In this document: positions 18,601-26,482 of the stretch, piece after piece
How the letters are laid out: every line of letters starts with the position of its first letter
How positions within the stretch are numbered: the stretch's first letter is position 1
Source of the DNA: Planctomycetota bacterium
GTDB lineage: Bacteria > Planctomycetota > Planctomycetia > Pirellulales > Pirellulaceae
Reading direction: 5' to 3'
Length of the DNA stretch: 53,088 bases
Assembly (NCBI GenBank): GCA_963204915.1
Contig: CAUJHS010000103.1
Coordinates: forward strand, 1-53,088
Position numbers and translations under genes: made by a program
Notes under the pieces: generated by a model
Told to the model about the DNA's origin: nothing
Database searches by the model: none
The model's input: the letters and a program-made list of their open reading frames with translations, nothing else

Positions 18601-18830
18601 TGGTGGCAAGTCTCGGCTTTCTGCCGATGGCATTCAGCACGGGAATGGGGGCCGAGGTCCAGCGTCCACTGGCGACGGTGGTCATCGGCGGCGTGATCGG
18701 GGCGATGGTGATGTCGCTTCTGGTCCTGCGCGTCTTGTACATGTTGTTCAGCTACTTGCCGGTGGGACATCGCCGGAGCAAGTCCGAGCCGCAAGAGGCA
18801 GAGCAGCTTTCCGAAGTTAGTTCGTTCTGA
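15699..18830 (+). CDS. Heavy-metal RND efflux pump, CzcA type
   Basis: A 1043-residue inner-membrane proton/metal antiporter. The family length and the two repeated six-span halves with large periplasmic loops are complete. The fourth span holds GAIDFGMIVDSSVVMVEN (D393, D399, E406), the DFG...D...E pattern of pumps for divalent Zn, Co or Cd, in contrast to the AIG pattern of the second pump in this window. The start is GTG at 15699. The gene follows the adaptor and precedes the Cys/His lipoprotein by 20 bases. No outer-membrane factor is in this operon, so the TolC-like protein at 45694 or another elsewhere must serve it. Confidence 0.93.
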   Translation: MLNWIIDFSLRHRFLVIAGVVALAAAGGLSLRFLNIDAFPDTTPVQVQINTAAPALGPEEVEQRITFPIEQAIGGLPGLENMRSVSKFGFSQVVVTFEDGTDIYFARQLINERLASVELADGIDRPKMGPVATGLGEVFHYVVTGAGNDITELRTIHDWIIKPKMRTVSGTAEINSWGGYEKQYQVRINPNLLIKHDLTFDEVVRAVQENNRNVGAGNVREGTRSVLVQGVGRTVNVEQIAGIVVTAKDGVPIRVGDVAEVTIGSEIRRGAVTADGKGEVVMGLGFMLMGENTHEVAWSMKHRLDEIKATLPPNVEVETVYDRTELVDYVIHTVKNNLFEGGLLVIAVLFAFLGNLRAALIVALAIPLSMLFAFSGMLRFGISASLLSLGAIDFGMIVDSSVVMVENCVRHIAHGDNRRRPMLDVVRDAAVEVRKPTLFGELIIMIVYVPILTLEGVEGKLFRPMALTVIFALIGSMVLSMTLMPVLASFLLPRRIEEREPLLMRIAHRIHAPILRFSMHHKTAVIGFAACVLFIAFGLIAPNLGSEFVPRLSEGAIAINVIRLTGTDLEDSIKYNTQMEKAVLAAFPDEVEHVWSRIGAAEIATDPMGIELTDMFITLKPRKQWKRADTQAELTSLIEKQLRDMPGQRLAFLQPIEMRMNEMVSGSRADLAVKLYGDDLELLAAKGQEIEAIISRIPGAADVSVEQTTGQPVLQIKLDQEQLARFGVPAKVVTDVIESIGSKPLGEVIEGQLRFPLVARLPDSMRNGSEAISSILIPTASGERLPLSRLADIRVVEGPSTITREWGQRRITVSANVRGRDMGSFVAEAEQRMQDQLELPPGRYFYEFGGQFEHLQRARTRLMIVVPVAAILIFTLLYLTYHNIVDALRVFTGVPFGWVGGIFALWLRDMPFSISAAIGFIALSGVAVLDDMILVSYVRQLRERGRSLDDAVMEAAITRLRPVLMTTLVASLGFLPMAFSTGMGAEVQRPLATVVIGGVIGAMVMSLLVLRVLYMLFSYLPVGHRRSKSEPQEAEQLSEVSSF

Positions 18831-18850
18831 AATCTTGAAAGGAGTAAGCA

Positions 18851-19240
18851 ATGTCTATGAAGAATGTGGCGATGTTAAGCGTCCTTGTTGTCGGGGGAAT
18901 GTGGCTCACTGGCTGTAACCAGTCGGCTGAGGAACCCACGCCGGTAGCCAGCACGGAAACTGCGGACACCGACACGCACGGCGAGTGGTGGTGTCCCGAG
19001 CATGGAGTTCCCGAGGAAATCTGCGCGCTGTGCGACGCCTCGCTGGTTGCCGATTTCAAAGCGAAGGGCGACTGGTGTGACGAGCACGACCGCCCCGACT
19101 CGCAGTGCTTCATCTGCCATCCTGAAAAAGAGGCAGAGTTCGCCGCGCAGTACGAGGCCAAGTACGGCGAGAAGCCGCCCAAGCCGACCGAAGCGGGCGG
19201 AGAACACGACGACCATGAGCATGGAGCGGAGAAGTCATAG
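18851..19240 (+). CDS. Lipoprotein with two CX2HX6CX2C knuckles
   Basis: A 129-residue lipoprotein. The lipobox LTGC puts the acylated Cys at position 22. Two knuckles with identical spacing follow: C48-H51-C58-C61 in WWCPEHGVPEEICALC and C76-H79-C86-C89 in DWCDEHDRPDSQCFIC. The last 30 residues are charged and end in a His/Asp/Glu tract. The same spacing is found in the N-terminus of the adjacent RND adaptor, so the two probably bind the same metal, perhaps passing it between them. A good ribosome site (GGAG) precedes the ATG. No family name is known to me. Confidence 0.8.
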   Translation: MSMKNVAMLSVLVVGGMWLTGCNQSAEEPTPVASTETADTDTHGEWWCPEHGVPEEICALCDASLVADFKAKGDWCDEHDRPDSQCFICHPEKEAEFAAQYEAKYGEKPPKPTEAGGEHDDHEHGAEKS

Positions 19241-19464
19241 CTCGCTACGTGCAAGCTATACCGGGCGCATCTACGCTGCGGCGCGCTGCGGCCGACGAAG
19301 ATTACTGCCGGATGTTTCGTCAGCGCCCTGCGGCCAATTGCCGAAAGAGAGACTAGATCAAACGCGAATGGATGGCGGCAGCGCATGGGGCGACCATTGC
19401 CTTATGCTCGCCTGCCAAAAATTGTTAGGTTCGTTTCCGATTCGATTTTGCGAAAGGAGTCGCT

Positions 19465-20232
19465 ATGAATCGTTGTCTGAAAGTTCTTGCCGTCGCATTG
19501 TTGGCCCATGCCGCCGGGAATTCGGCCCTTGGCCAAGGTGTGCCGGCCGCTAGCCAAGCTCAGCAGGTGCTTACCGCAGCCGCGGCCGAGCAGAAGTACA
19601 CTTTTCTGGTCTTCTACCGTGACAACGGCCAGGCCACGCAGGCGATGGCTCAGACCGTGAAGAGTGGTGTGGCGTCGCGTAATAATCGAGCGACAGTGGC
19701 GTTTGTCAACGTCGCCAATCCCGCCGAGAAAGCGCTCGTCGATCGCTTTGACGTGAGTCGTGCTCCGATGCCGCTGACCATTGCTGTTGCTCCCAATGGA
19801 GCGATCACCAGCATCGCTCCTGGGAAGATTTCTGATGAGGAGATCGGAGCGTCATTTATCACGCGGGCGGCGGCGCATTGCATGAAGTCGATGCAGGACG
19901 GCAAGCTCGTGTTGGCGTGCGTGCAATCGGCGCCAAAACCTGCACTTCCGCTGGGCGTCAAGGGCTTCTGCGAGGACCCGCAATTCAAAGATCGAACTGC
20001 GGTCGTGTTCATTCATGCGGGCGACCCGGCTGAGTCCGAGTTCCTTCAACAAATGGAGATCAACACTCGCGCGCAAGGTTCCACCACCGTGTTTCTGGCC
20101 CCGCCGGGCGTGCTTGTCGGCAAGTTCGGCCCTACCGCCACGAAAGATCAACTGGCTGCGGCCCTGCATAAGGCAGGCCAGTGCTGTGAGGACCCGAACT
20201 GCAAGCACAGCCAAGGCAAGCAGGTTCGTTAG
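19465..20232 (+). CDS. Secreted protein with two thioredoxin-like domains and Cys tail
   Basis: A 255-residue exported protein. After the signal peptide (MNRCLKVLAVALLAHAAGNS, cleaved near ALGQ) there are two thioredoxin-fold-like halves: YTFLVFYRDNGQATQ to about residue 130, and TAVVFIHAGDPAESEFL to about 240, each with the cis-Pro-like region. The CxxC of thioredoxin is absent. Isolated Cys pairs (AAHCMKS, ACVQS, FCED) are followed by the C-terminal cluster QCCEDPNCKHSQGK. The permease encoded next carries GCCED, so a shared metal is possible. A good ribosome site, AAAGGAG, is 6-7 bases before the ATG. Confidence 0.7.
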   Translation: MNRCLKVLAVALLAHAAGNSALGQGVPAASQAQQVLTAAAAEQKYTFLVFYRDNGQATQAMAQTVKSGVASRNNRATVAFVNVANPAEKALVDRFDVSRAPMPLTIAVAPNGAITSIAPGKISDEEIGASFITRAAAHCMKSMQDGKLVLACVQSAPKPALPLGVKGFCEDPQFKDRTAVVFIHAGDPAESEFLQQMEINTRAQGSTTVFLAPPGVLVGKFGPTATKDQLAAALHKAGQCCEDPNCKHSQGKQVR

Positions 20233-20259
20233 AACATCAACACGAAAAGGAACTACCGT

Positions 20260-21483
20260 ATGAACTTGCGCATGATTGTATGGAAGGAACTGTGGGAGCG
20301 TCCCACGGCAATGGCGACAAGCGTACTAGCGATCCTCTTAGGAGTGGCGTCGCTGGTCGCCATTCGCCATGTAACCGTCTTCTCAGAAAGGGAGGTTGGT
20401 CGGCAATTGGCAACACTCGGCGCGAACATTCTGATCTTGCCCGAGGGAGCCACTTTGCAGGATTACTATTCGGCCGACCAGAACGGTCAGACTCTCCCGG
20501 AGGAGCATGTCTCTCAGGTCATGTTGGCCGGCCTGCCGGGCGTTGAAAAACTTTCGCCCAGGCTGTGCGTGCCAGTGGAGGTTGACGGGCGGCAGGTGAC
20601 GCTCACCGGCATCCTGCCGCAATCCGACTTTCAAGCCAAGGCGGCTTGGCAGACGGTCACGCTCTTCAACAAAAAAGGGCACGCCGGCTGCAAGAAAGCG
20701 GCGTGCGGTCCCAAGCCGCTGGACTCCTCGCCCGAGGCGCTTGCGTCGCAAAGGACCATTGAGCAGCTTCGCGACCGTGAGGCCGTGATAGGCTCCGACA
20801 TCGGCGAAAAGTTGCGTCTAAGGGCTGGCTCATCCGTCAAGTTGCTTGGTGAGAAGTTTCAAGTCTTGGCCGTGCTGCCGCCCACCGGCACCGTTGATGA
20901 CAGCCGTATCTTTGCGCACCTGCATACAGTCCAGCAGTTGGCCAATACTGGCCAAGTCGTCAGCGCAATCGAAGTGATGGGCTGTTGTGAAGATGTAGCG
21001 GGCCAATTAGTGCCGCAACTCAATGATTTGTTACCGAATAGCAAGGTCGTGACGGTCTCCCAGGTCGTTGAGACGCAAGTCGGAGTGAACCGGCTAATGG
21101 CGCGATCATCCGTCTTCGTACTGGTCGTGCTTGTGCTTGTGGGCGGCGCGAGCGTGACCAATGCCATCTCGTCGAACGTCCGAGAACGTCGCCGAGAAAT
21201 CGGGACTCTAATGGCTCTCGGAGCAACGCCCCGGTTCGTATCACGCCTCTTCCTGCTGAAAGCCACTTGGCTCGGCGTCGCTGGGGGCGTCGGTGGTTGT
21301 CTAACCGGCACCGCACTTGCGGTTTGGCTGGGGCCGCAATGGGCGGGCGTCACGGTTTTACCGCTTTTTGACCTTGGGGCTATCGCCGTTGTCGGCGCTC
21401 TGGCAATCACCTTGCTGGCCGCTTATTGGCCGGCGCGGCAGGCGGCGCGGCTTGATCCTTGCACATGTTTCCAGGAGGTCTAA
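20260..21483 (+). CDS. FtsX/MacB-type ABC transporter permease with periplasmic Cys motifs
   Basis: A 407-residue inner-membrane permease of the MacB/FtsX type. The first span ([18 protein letters not shown], about 20-37) is followed by a large periplasmic domain and a C-terminal group of three spans (about 285-400) with the FtsX motif [20 protein letters not shown]. Unusual are cysteines in the periplasmic part: GCKKAACGP near residue 150 and MGCCEDVAG near 245, with DPCTC at the C-terminus. Most MacB-type permeases lack these. It is coupled to the ATPase gene by four bases. The substrate is unknown; the Cys pattern suggests metal-linked work. Confidence 0.88.
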   Translation: MNLRMIVWKELWERPTAMATSVLAILLGVASLVAIRHVTVFSEREVGRQLATLGANILILPEGATLQDYYSADQNGQTLPEEHVSQVMLAGLPGVEKLSPRLCVPVEVDGRQVTLTGILPQSDFQAKAAWQTVTLFNKKGHAGCKKAACGPKPLDSSPEALASQRTIEQLRDREAVIGSDIGEKLRLRAGSSVKLLGEKFQVLAVLPPTGTVDDSRIFAHLHTVQQLANTGQVVSAIEVMGCCEDVAGQLVPQLNDLLPNSKVVTVSQVVETQVGVNRLMARSSVFVLVVLVLVGGASVTNAISSNVRERRREIGTLMALGATPRFVSRLFLLKATWLGVAGGVGGCLTGTALAVWLGPQWAGVTVLPLFDLGAIAVVGALAITLLAAYWPARQAARLDPCTCFQEV

Positions 21484-21487
21484 CACG

Positions 21488-22180
21488 ATGTTTCGTTTAG
21501 AGGATGTGAGCAAGGTCTATTCGCGCCGCGGCCATACGGTCATGGCGTTTAACACTACGTCGCTGATAATTCCGGCAGGCGACTATTTAGCGATTGTCGG
21601 CCCAAGCGGTAGTGGCAAGACAACCTTGCTGTCGATGCTCGGCGGGATGCTCTCCCCCGACGCCGGCCGCGTTTTGCTCGAAGAAGCTTCGCTTTATGAG
21701 ATGTCCGTTACTCGCCGCACTCGACTGCGGCGGGAGAAGATCGGCTTCGTCTTTCAGACGTTTAACCTCGTGCCGTACCTGACTGCCGTGGAGAACGTCC
21801 AAGTTCCGCTTTATCTCTCCGGCTTGTCCCGCAAAGAGCAGCGCGAGCGAGCGGTCGCGCTACTTGAGCGGGTCGGGTTAAGCGATCGCCTCGACCACAA
21901 GCCGCGCGAGATGAGCATCGGACAACAACAGCGTGTCGCCCTAGCGCGCACGCTGGCCAACCACCCGCCGGTGATTCTCGCCGACGAGCCGACCGGCAAC
22001 CTCGACCCGGAGAGCCGCCAGCGGGTGCTCGACTTTTTCGATGAATTACATCGACAAAACTGCACGATCATCATGGTTACGCATGACTTGGCCGCGGCCG
22101 AACGGGCGCAGCGAAGGCTTACCCTTCGCGATGGCGCCGTGTCCACTATTTTGTCGCGGAGGCCGACGAAGGCCGCATAA
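21488..22180 (+). CDS. ABC transporter ATP-binding protein, LolD/MacB type
   Basis: A 230-residue ATPase partner of the permease just upstream. Walker A is GPSGSGKTT (about 40), the Q-loop sits in [11 protein letters not shown], Walker B is [12 protein letters not shown], and the H-loop His is in [10 protein letters not shown]. The signature is MSIGQQQR, with Ile in place of the first Gly of LSGGQ. The ATG at 21488 has AGGAGG nine bases upstream (21473-21478), overlapping the end of the permease gene; longer in-frame starts would run into that gene. The transporter is probably an exporter or a lipoprotein-type extractor acting in the inner membrane. Confidence 0.92.
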   Translation: MFRLEDVSKVYSRRGHTVMAFNTTSLIIPAGDYLAIVGPSGSGKTTLLSMLGGMLSPDAGRVLLEEASLYEMSVTRRTRLRREKIGFVFQTFNLVPYLTAVENVQVPLYLSGLSRKEQRERAVALLERVGLSDRLDHKPREMSIGQQQRVALARTLANHPPVILADEPTGNLDPESRQRVLDFFDELHRQNCTIIMVTHDLAAAERAQRRLTLRDGAVSTILSRRPTKAA

Positions 22181-22248
22181 CAGCGGAGGAACTCATCAGT
22201 GTCCATGAGCAAGATCGAGAAATCAAGAAATGCTTTTGGGAGGACGCC

Positions 22249-22728
22249 GTGACTCATTCAAAGCAGATTTCTTGTCGATTGATCGCGAAGTGGATGGCGA
22301 TGATCGCTCTGGTGCTTCAAGTCGTACAAAGCGGCGCAGGCCGTTGCGAATGTCGCCCGGCTAAGTTCGAGCGAATCGCTCCTTGCCGTGCGGCGTTTTG
22401 CAAGTGCGGCTGGGGCAGCTCAGCCGCCCTCCCTTCCCGAGATGTACGTCTACGAGGTGATTGGGTCTACCAGGAACGCCTGGGGCCTGCGGCGCCCCAA
22501 CGCTGTCCCTGCCCGCATGATTGTTGCGGCCGAGCAGGCGGGGCGATTTTGGCGGCTAGGGAAATGACGACCGATTTTCAGAAGATGGCGAACGAAGAAC
22601 CGGCGGTCCATTCGGCCCCAGCGGACGGGCGGCCGACGAGTTTCGCATTCTCCGATTCGCCAACGATGCTTCTTTCAGGAGCGTCGGGTGCGTTCCGTTG
22701 CGTCTTGCTGTGCCGTTTCACGATTTGA
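22249..22728 (+). CDS. Cys-rich secreted protein (second of five related)
   Basis: A 159-residue protein starting at GTG 22249, with GGGAGG five bases upstream. A signal peptide (WMAMIALVLQVVQS) is followed by CECRPAKFE, CRAAFCKCG and the cluster CPCPHDCCGR, in all about ten cysteines in the first two thirds. The hydrophobic C-terminal tail is FRCVLLCRFTI. A short frame (GTG 22199 to TGA 22252) overlaps its start as GTGA and may act as a coupled leader. It is the last gene of the RND/ABC operon before the pseudo-receiver. The role is probably soft-metal binding in the envelope. Confidence 0.7.
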   Translation: MTHSKQISCRLIAKWMAMIALVLQVVQSGAGRCECRPAKFERIAPCRAAFCKCGWGSSAALPSRDVRLRGDWVYQERLGPAAPQRCPCPHDCCGRAGGAILAAREMTTDFQKMANEEPAVHSAPADGRPTSFAFSDSPTMLLSGASGAFRCVLLCRFTI

Positions 22729-22878
22729 TCTCTCCTTTATCCTCGCCGGATTCTCGCAGGTTCGGCGTTTCGGGACCTCTCATTGCGCGATGCATGGACC
22801 ACCGTTCCGCAGCGCGCGTTGGACTTCGTTGCTGACAATTCGAGCGCAATTCGACTGCGCGTTGATAAAGGAGAGAGG

Positions 22879-23364
22879 ATGACTACAACACCAACCCGTA
22901 AACAAACGCTTGCGCGCCGCGCGACGATCCGCCGTACTCGTCCTGCGACTGTCGCTTCAGCCGCCGCGCGATCACCCCGCCCCGTGGCGATCCTGGTCGA
23001 GCATCGCGACGAGGTGTTCGCCCGCTTGGAGTCCGATTTGGCCGAAGCGGGCGTCGCGGTGCTGCGCGCCCAGTTTGCATTCGAGGCCCAGAAATTGTGG
23101 GGGCGCTATCGCTCGGAATTGGTCGTGACCAATGCAACTCTGCTCGACCAGAGCGGCTGGCTATTGGCGGCCAAAATGCACTTGGTTGATCCGTGGGTTC
23201 GTGTTTGGCTTTACCAGCCTCGCACTTCGCCTTACGACGAAAACATGGCTAAGTTTCTGCGGATCGAGCAATTACTTTCTTACGGTGGCGATCTTCTTCG
23301 TCTGTCGGAAACGATGATACGGCTAATGACGGCCACATCAAACCGCTCCACCCGCATCGTTTGA
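22879..23364 (+). CDS. Receiver-like (pseudo-receiver) protein
   Basis: A 161-residue protein with a basic N-terminal 40 residues (TPTRKQTLARRATIRRTR) and a domain shaped like a response-regulator receiver: strands VAILVEH, AVLRAQF, LVVTNATLLDQSGW and VRVWLYQPR. The phospho-acceptor Asp of strand 3 is replaced, by the alignment I make, by Asn (VVTN), and the LVDP loop stands where other parts follow. It may sense or bind without phosphorylation. GGAGAGAGG precedes the ATG at 22879. A decayed second copy of this gene is present at about 24626-24890. It may regulate the adjacent metal genes with the small HTH protein, but no DNA-binding domain is seen in it. Confidence 0.6.
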   Translation: MTTTPTRKQTLARRATIRRTRPATVASAAARSPRPVAILVEHRDEVFARLESDLAEAGVAVLRAQFAFEAQKLWGRYRSELVVTNATLLDQSGWLLAAKMHLVDPWVRVWLYQPRTSPYDENMAKFLRIEQLLSYGGDLLRLSETMIRLMTATSNRSTRIV

Positions 23365-23418
23365 CTTCCTCCGAACCATCAGCCTACTGGCGGCCACATA
23401 AATGAAAGGAATCTAACC

Positions 23419-23619
23419 ATGTCCACAGGCAGAAAGCGACGCGGGCGTCCATTCACGTTTGAACCAGAAATACGACAGAGATTGGCGATTCTCGTCCAAC
23501 AGCACGGCGCGAGTCGGGCGCGTGTTCTTTCTCCGGTTCCAATTTCAACAGCCACGCTACTAAAAATCGCACGCGAGTTTGGAGTCAAGCTCCAGAAGGG
23601 GCGCAAGCGAGCAGCCTGA
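23419..23619 (+). CDS. Small HTH DNA-binding protein
   Basis: A 66-residue basic protein. The start (MSTGRKRRGRPFTFEPEIRQ) is AT-hook-like, then a helix-turn-helix is formed by IRQRLAILVQQHGASRARV and ISTATLLKIAREFGVKL, like the recombinase-type HTH that is found alone in many planctomycetes. It is preceded by AAAGGAA. It lies between the receiver-like gene and the CDF-like gene and may be a local regulator. Function is inferred from the motif only. Confidence 0.65.
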   Translation: MSTGRKRRGRPFTFEPEIRQRLAILVQQHGASRARVLSPVPISTATLLKIAREFGVKLQKGRKRAA

Positions 23620-23771
23620 CGGGATTGGGTTAGCAATCGGGAATGTCCCGGCCTTTTGGGTTGAAAGGAAAGAAACTAGCTTCAGAACGCAATGGCGTTC
23701 TGGAGCCAGCATACCACTTTGGTCCACTACGAATGGATCGAGAAGTGATAGCGGCATTACGGAGGTCGAAC

Positions 23772-24416
23772 GTGAACCCCAAGCGCGACGGCGAAGAAAT
23801 CAAGTCCCAACTCGATGCGAGCAACGCCGCCGAACGGCGCACGCTCAAATGGGTGCTCGGCATCAATGCTACGCAAGTTGTTGTAGCCGGCGGCATGGGA
23901 ATCGCCGCGCAGTCCACGGGCCTGCTGGGGGCGGCGCTCGACAATCTTGGGGACGCCGCCGTCTATGTCGTCAGCCTGTACGCGGTCGGTCGGACAGTCG
24001 TGGCAAAGGCACGGGTTGCGAGTTTATCTGGCGTGCTTCTCATCGTGATGGCACTAGTGTTGCTCGGCGAAATTATGCGGCGCTTCGTCGGGGGATCGGA
24101 GCCGATCGGCGTTGCCATGATCGTCACAGCGATTGCGAACGCTGCAACCAATATCATCAACCTTCGGCTGCTGCGGTCGCACCGCGAGCAGGGCGTGCAT
24201 TTGAAGGCGTCGTGGATTTTCACCACCAACGACATGATCGCCAACATCGGCATCGCCGCATCTGGCGTCGCGGTAATGGTCTTCAATTCTCCGCTTCCTG
24301 ACCTGCTGATCGGTTTAGTTGTTGTCGGGATCGTCATCTGGGGCGGCTGGGAAATCTTGGAACAAGCCAGAGAGGCCCGCCGTGCAGCAGATTCAGCCTC
24401 GGGAGGAACGGGATGA
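23772..24416 (+). CDS. CDF-like cation transporter without C-terminal domain
   Basis: A 214-residue protein of the cation diffusion facilitator type. Five or six membrane segments are visible: GINATQVVVAGGMGIAAQS, the metal-site span ALDNLGDAAVYVVS (two Asp, four apart), ASLSGVLLIVMALVLLG, AMIVTAIANAATNIINL, ASWIFTTNDMIANIG and LPDLLIGLVVVGIVIWG. In the fifth the usual HxxxD is TTND. The cytosolic domain of typical CDF proteins is missing. The GTG at 23772 has GGAGG six bases upstream; the ATGs at 23643 and 23733 are alternatives. Membrane transport of Zn, Cd or Co is likely but the weak sites leave doubt. Confidence 0.75.
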   Translation: MNPKRDGEEIKSQLDASNAAERRTLKWVLGINATQVVVAGGMGIAAQSTGLLGAALDNLGDAAVYVVSLYAVGRTVVAKARVASLSGVLLIVMALVLLGEIMRRFVGGSEPIGVAMIVTAIANAATNIINLRLLRSHREQGVHLKASWIFTTNDMIANIGIAASGVAVMVFNSPLPDLLIGLVVVGIVIWGGWEILEQAREARRAADSASGGTG

Positions 24417-24625
24417 TGAGCGAGGGCCTCTTATGGACGCTTCGCCATGCATTTGCTTCTCGGAATCCAGAGAGGGTCGCCGAGCGGCAGCGCGCCCGCT
24501 TTTCCGAGATCGTGGCTTTCGCGCCCCGACTCGCCGTATTGCCGCGAGCACTCCCGGAGCCTATCGGAACAAATCGGGAACCGGAAATCCAGCGCGACAT
24601 GCGGCGATCGGACAGGGGAAGCTCT

Positions 24626-24890
24626 TGGTCGAGCATCGCGACGAGTTGTACGCCCGGTCGTGTCCAATGCTTCTCTGCTCGACCAGAGCGGTTGGCTATG
24701 GGCGGCCAACCTGCACGTGGTTGATCCGCAGGGTTCGCATTTGGCTTTACCAGCCTCGCACTTCGCCTTACGACGAAAACATGGCTAAGTTTCTGCGGAT
24801 CGACCGCTTACTATCTTCTTCGTCTGTCGGAAAAAGTGATGCGACTGATGACTGCCACACCAACTTGCTCAGCCCGCATCGCTTGACTTT
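24626..24890 (+). pseudogene. Decayed duplicate of the receiver-like gene
   Basis: The DNA from GGTCGAGCATCGCGACGAG to CCCGCATCGCTTGACTT repeats 22994-23369 with long identical stretches, among them the codons for LYQPRTSPYDENMAK. Compared with the intact gene it has lost roughly 95 bases after the first block and about 10 near the end, and the frame is broken. The upstream 200 bases (24417-24622) read without a clear domain. It is a direct repeat left by tandem duplication and erosion; the CDF-like and HTH genes lie between the copies. Confidence 0.8.
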
Positions 24891-25069
24891 GTCGGAAACA
24901 CCGCCTGCGATGCATGTAGTTATGGATCAAGGCAATAGGGTTCGCAGAAGCCGATCCGATGTCGCCCAAAAGGGGCCTTTCTAGTATTGGGGCGTAGGAT
25001 TGCGGCCAGCAAATTGGAAAATCGGTTGGCGTTGTGGTTACACAACATCGAGCGAATGCAGAGGCAATC
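24891..25069. other. Non-coding spacer
   Basis: No gene is seen. It separates the decayed receiver copy from the next membrane protein. Confidence 0.4.
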
Positions 25070-25939
25070 ATGGGGATTCAAACGATCTCCAAAGTTTGGA
25101 CATCGCGTGAAACCGCTCTGGCAGTTGCGGGAGCGTTGATTATCTCGGGTTGGGCGTTGCTGGCCCGGCTTACGGGTGGTGGTACACGTGGCAGCATCGT
25201 TCTAGAGGGCGTTTTGTTCGGCACATTGTTCGGCCAAGTCACCCTTGCGGCAAGCTTCGTAGCGCTTGGTCCGTTGCGGCTGATCGTCCGATTGCCGGTG
25301 GCGCTGCTGTGGCTGGCGGCGGTGACGCTCGCTCTGGCCGCTGGCAAGGCGCCAAGCCCAATCGACGCGCGAGACCTATTAGTCGCTTTTGCCGCGATAT
25401 TCCTCCAATGGATACTCGTGCTGCTTCCCTTATGGCTGCTGGCGCGACTTTACTCGATGCGAATCATTCATCCAAATGAGCCGGGGAAGTTGCGCGGCGA
25501 CAAGCAACAGTTTGGCATTCGGCAGCTAATGGCTCTGACCGCGTTGGTGGCTGGCTTCCTTAGCGCCTCGCGGCTGCTCATTGGCGGCTTGCATTGGCAA
25601 GAGCCGGGGAGCAGTTGGAAAGAAAACGCTTGGATTTTCGGAATGCTCGTCGTGGCCAATGCCGTGCTCGCGTTGCCAACCGTAGGTGCTGGCCTACTGC
25701 GGAGACGAAGGGTGCTGTTGACCGTGATCGCGTTGTTCTTTTCGTCTTGCATTGCAATGCTGGAAGTGTACCTATACGGGTTTTTGAGACCCGTTGGTCC
25801 ATCCCGGAATGACTTGGCAGCGATCTTTCTTACGTTGAATTGGACCCAGGGCGTCTGGGTGCTGGTGATTATTGCGGTCCTACGGGCCGGCGGATTCCGA
25901 CTAACCTTCTCGCTCGCCTCCGCAAGGTTGCCTCGGTAG
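25070..25939 (+). CDS. Multi-span membrane protein of unknown family
   Basis: A 289-residue protein with about seven membrane segments, for example ALAVAGALIISGWALLARL, GVLFGTLFGQVTLAASFV, LLWLAAVTLALAAG, FLQWILVLLPLWLLARL and IFGMLVVANAVLALP. A middle stretch, FGIRQLMALTALVAGFL, resembles a segment common in planctomycete membrane proteins of unknown role. The ATG at 25070 follows GAGG by five bases; an ATG-less start further up is unlikely. There is no transporter signature. It reads in line with the next short protein, but nothing says what it does. Confidence 0.65.
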   Translation: MGIQTISKVWTSRETALAVAGALIISGWALLARLTGGGTRGSIVLEGVLFGTLFGQVTLAASFVALGPLRLIVRLPVALLWLAAVTLALAAGKAPSPIDARDLLVAFAAIFLQWILVLLPLWLLARLYSMRIIHPNEPGKLRGDKQQFGIRQLMALTALVAGFLSASRLLIGGLHWQEPGSSWKENAWIFGMLVVANAVLALPTVGAGLLRRRRVLLTVIALFFSSCIAMLEVYLYGFLRPVGPSRNDLAAIFLTLNWTQGVWVLVIIAVLRAGGFRLTFSLASARLPR

Positions 25940-26027
25940 GACCGCCTTTCGACGACGGCTTCCGCTGGCGCGACTTTTGCAGCCGCAGTTCTCCGCACGG
26001 GTTTCAATTCATGGGAAATCAGGAACG

Positions 26028-26423
26028 ATGGCCTTTGACGCCGTGGCGCCTCCCACTCCTCGCCGCCGCTGGTGGTTCAGCCTGAGAACTCTTTTTGTGG
26101 TAGTGACAATCTTGTGCGTGTTCCTGGGCTGGCTCGCTGTGCAACTCAAGTGGATTCACGATCGACGCGAAGCGCTGCAATGGATTCTCCCGCTGCGTGA
26201 GCGGCAACTGGCCGCAATGAATGGGAGATTGCCGCCTCCGCGAAAGGGCGTTTACGTCGTCCATGCCGATGTTAACGTCCCGTGGAGTTTGAGAATCTTC
26301 GGCGTGTTGGGCGTTGAACGGCTGGAAGTGAATCAGGCGTGGCTCAATCCGAGTGCTCGCTACAATCTCGAAGAGTTTCGACGACTTTTTCCCGAAGCCA
26401 AGATCGAGGTCAGCACAGAATAG
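26028..26423 (+). CDS. Single-span membrane protein, planctomycete type
   Basis: A 131-residue protein. The short N-terminus leads to [20 protein letters not shown], then FLGWLAVQL, a membrane segment, and an ending WIHDRREAL followed by a helical and a leucine-rich-like outside part ([11 protein letters not shown]). Such WWFSLRTL proteins are frequent in planctomycetes and have no known role. GGAA lies close before the ATG at 26028. It overlaps nothing and is 60 bases before the YnfA-type gene. Confidence 0.6.
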   Translation: MAFDAVAPPTPRRRWWFSLRTLFVVVTILCVFLGWLAVQLKWIHDRREALQWILPLRERQLAAMNGRLPPPRKGVYVVHADVNVPWSLRIFGVLGVERLEVNQAWLNPSARYNLEEFRRLFPEAKIEVSTE

Positions 26424-26482
26424 CATCTATGATTCCAAGGGCGCCACCGAACGAGGTGAGGCCAGCGCGAGAGATACACCGG

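Noticed and set aside
24417-24622. Open frame from ATG 24417 considered as a gene after the CDF-like protein
   Set aside because: No domain, basic composition, and it runs into the decayed receiver copy with frame breaks.
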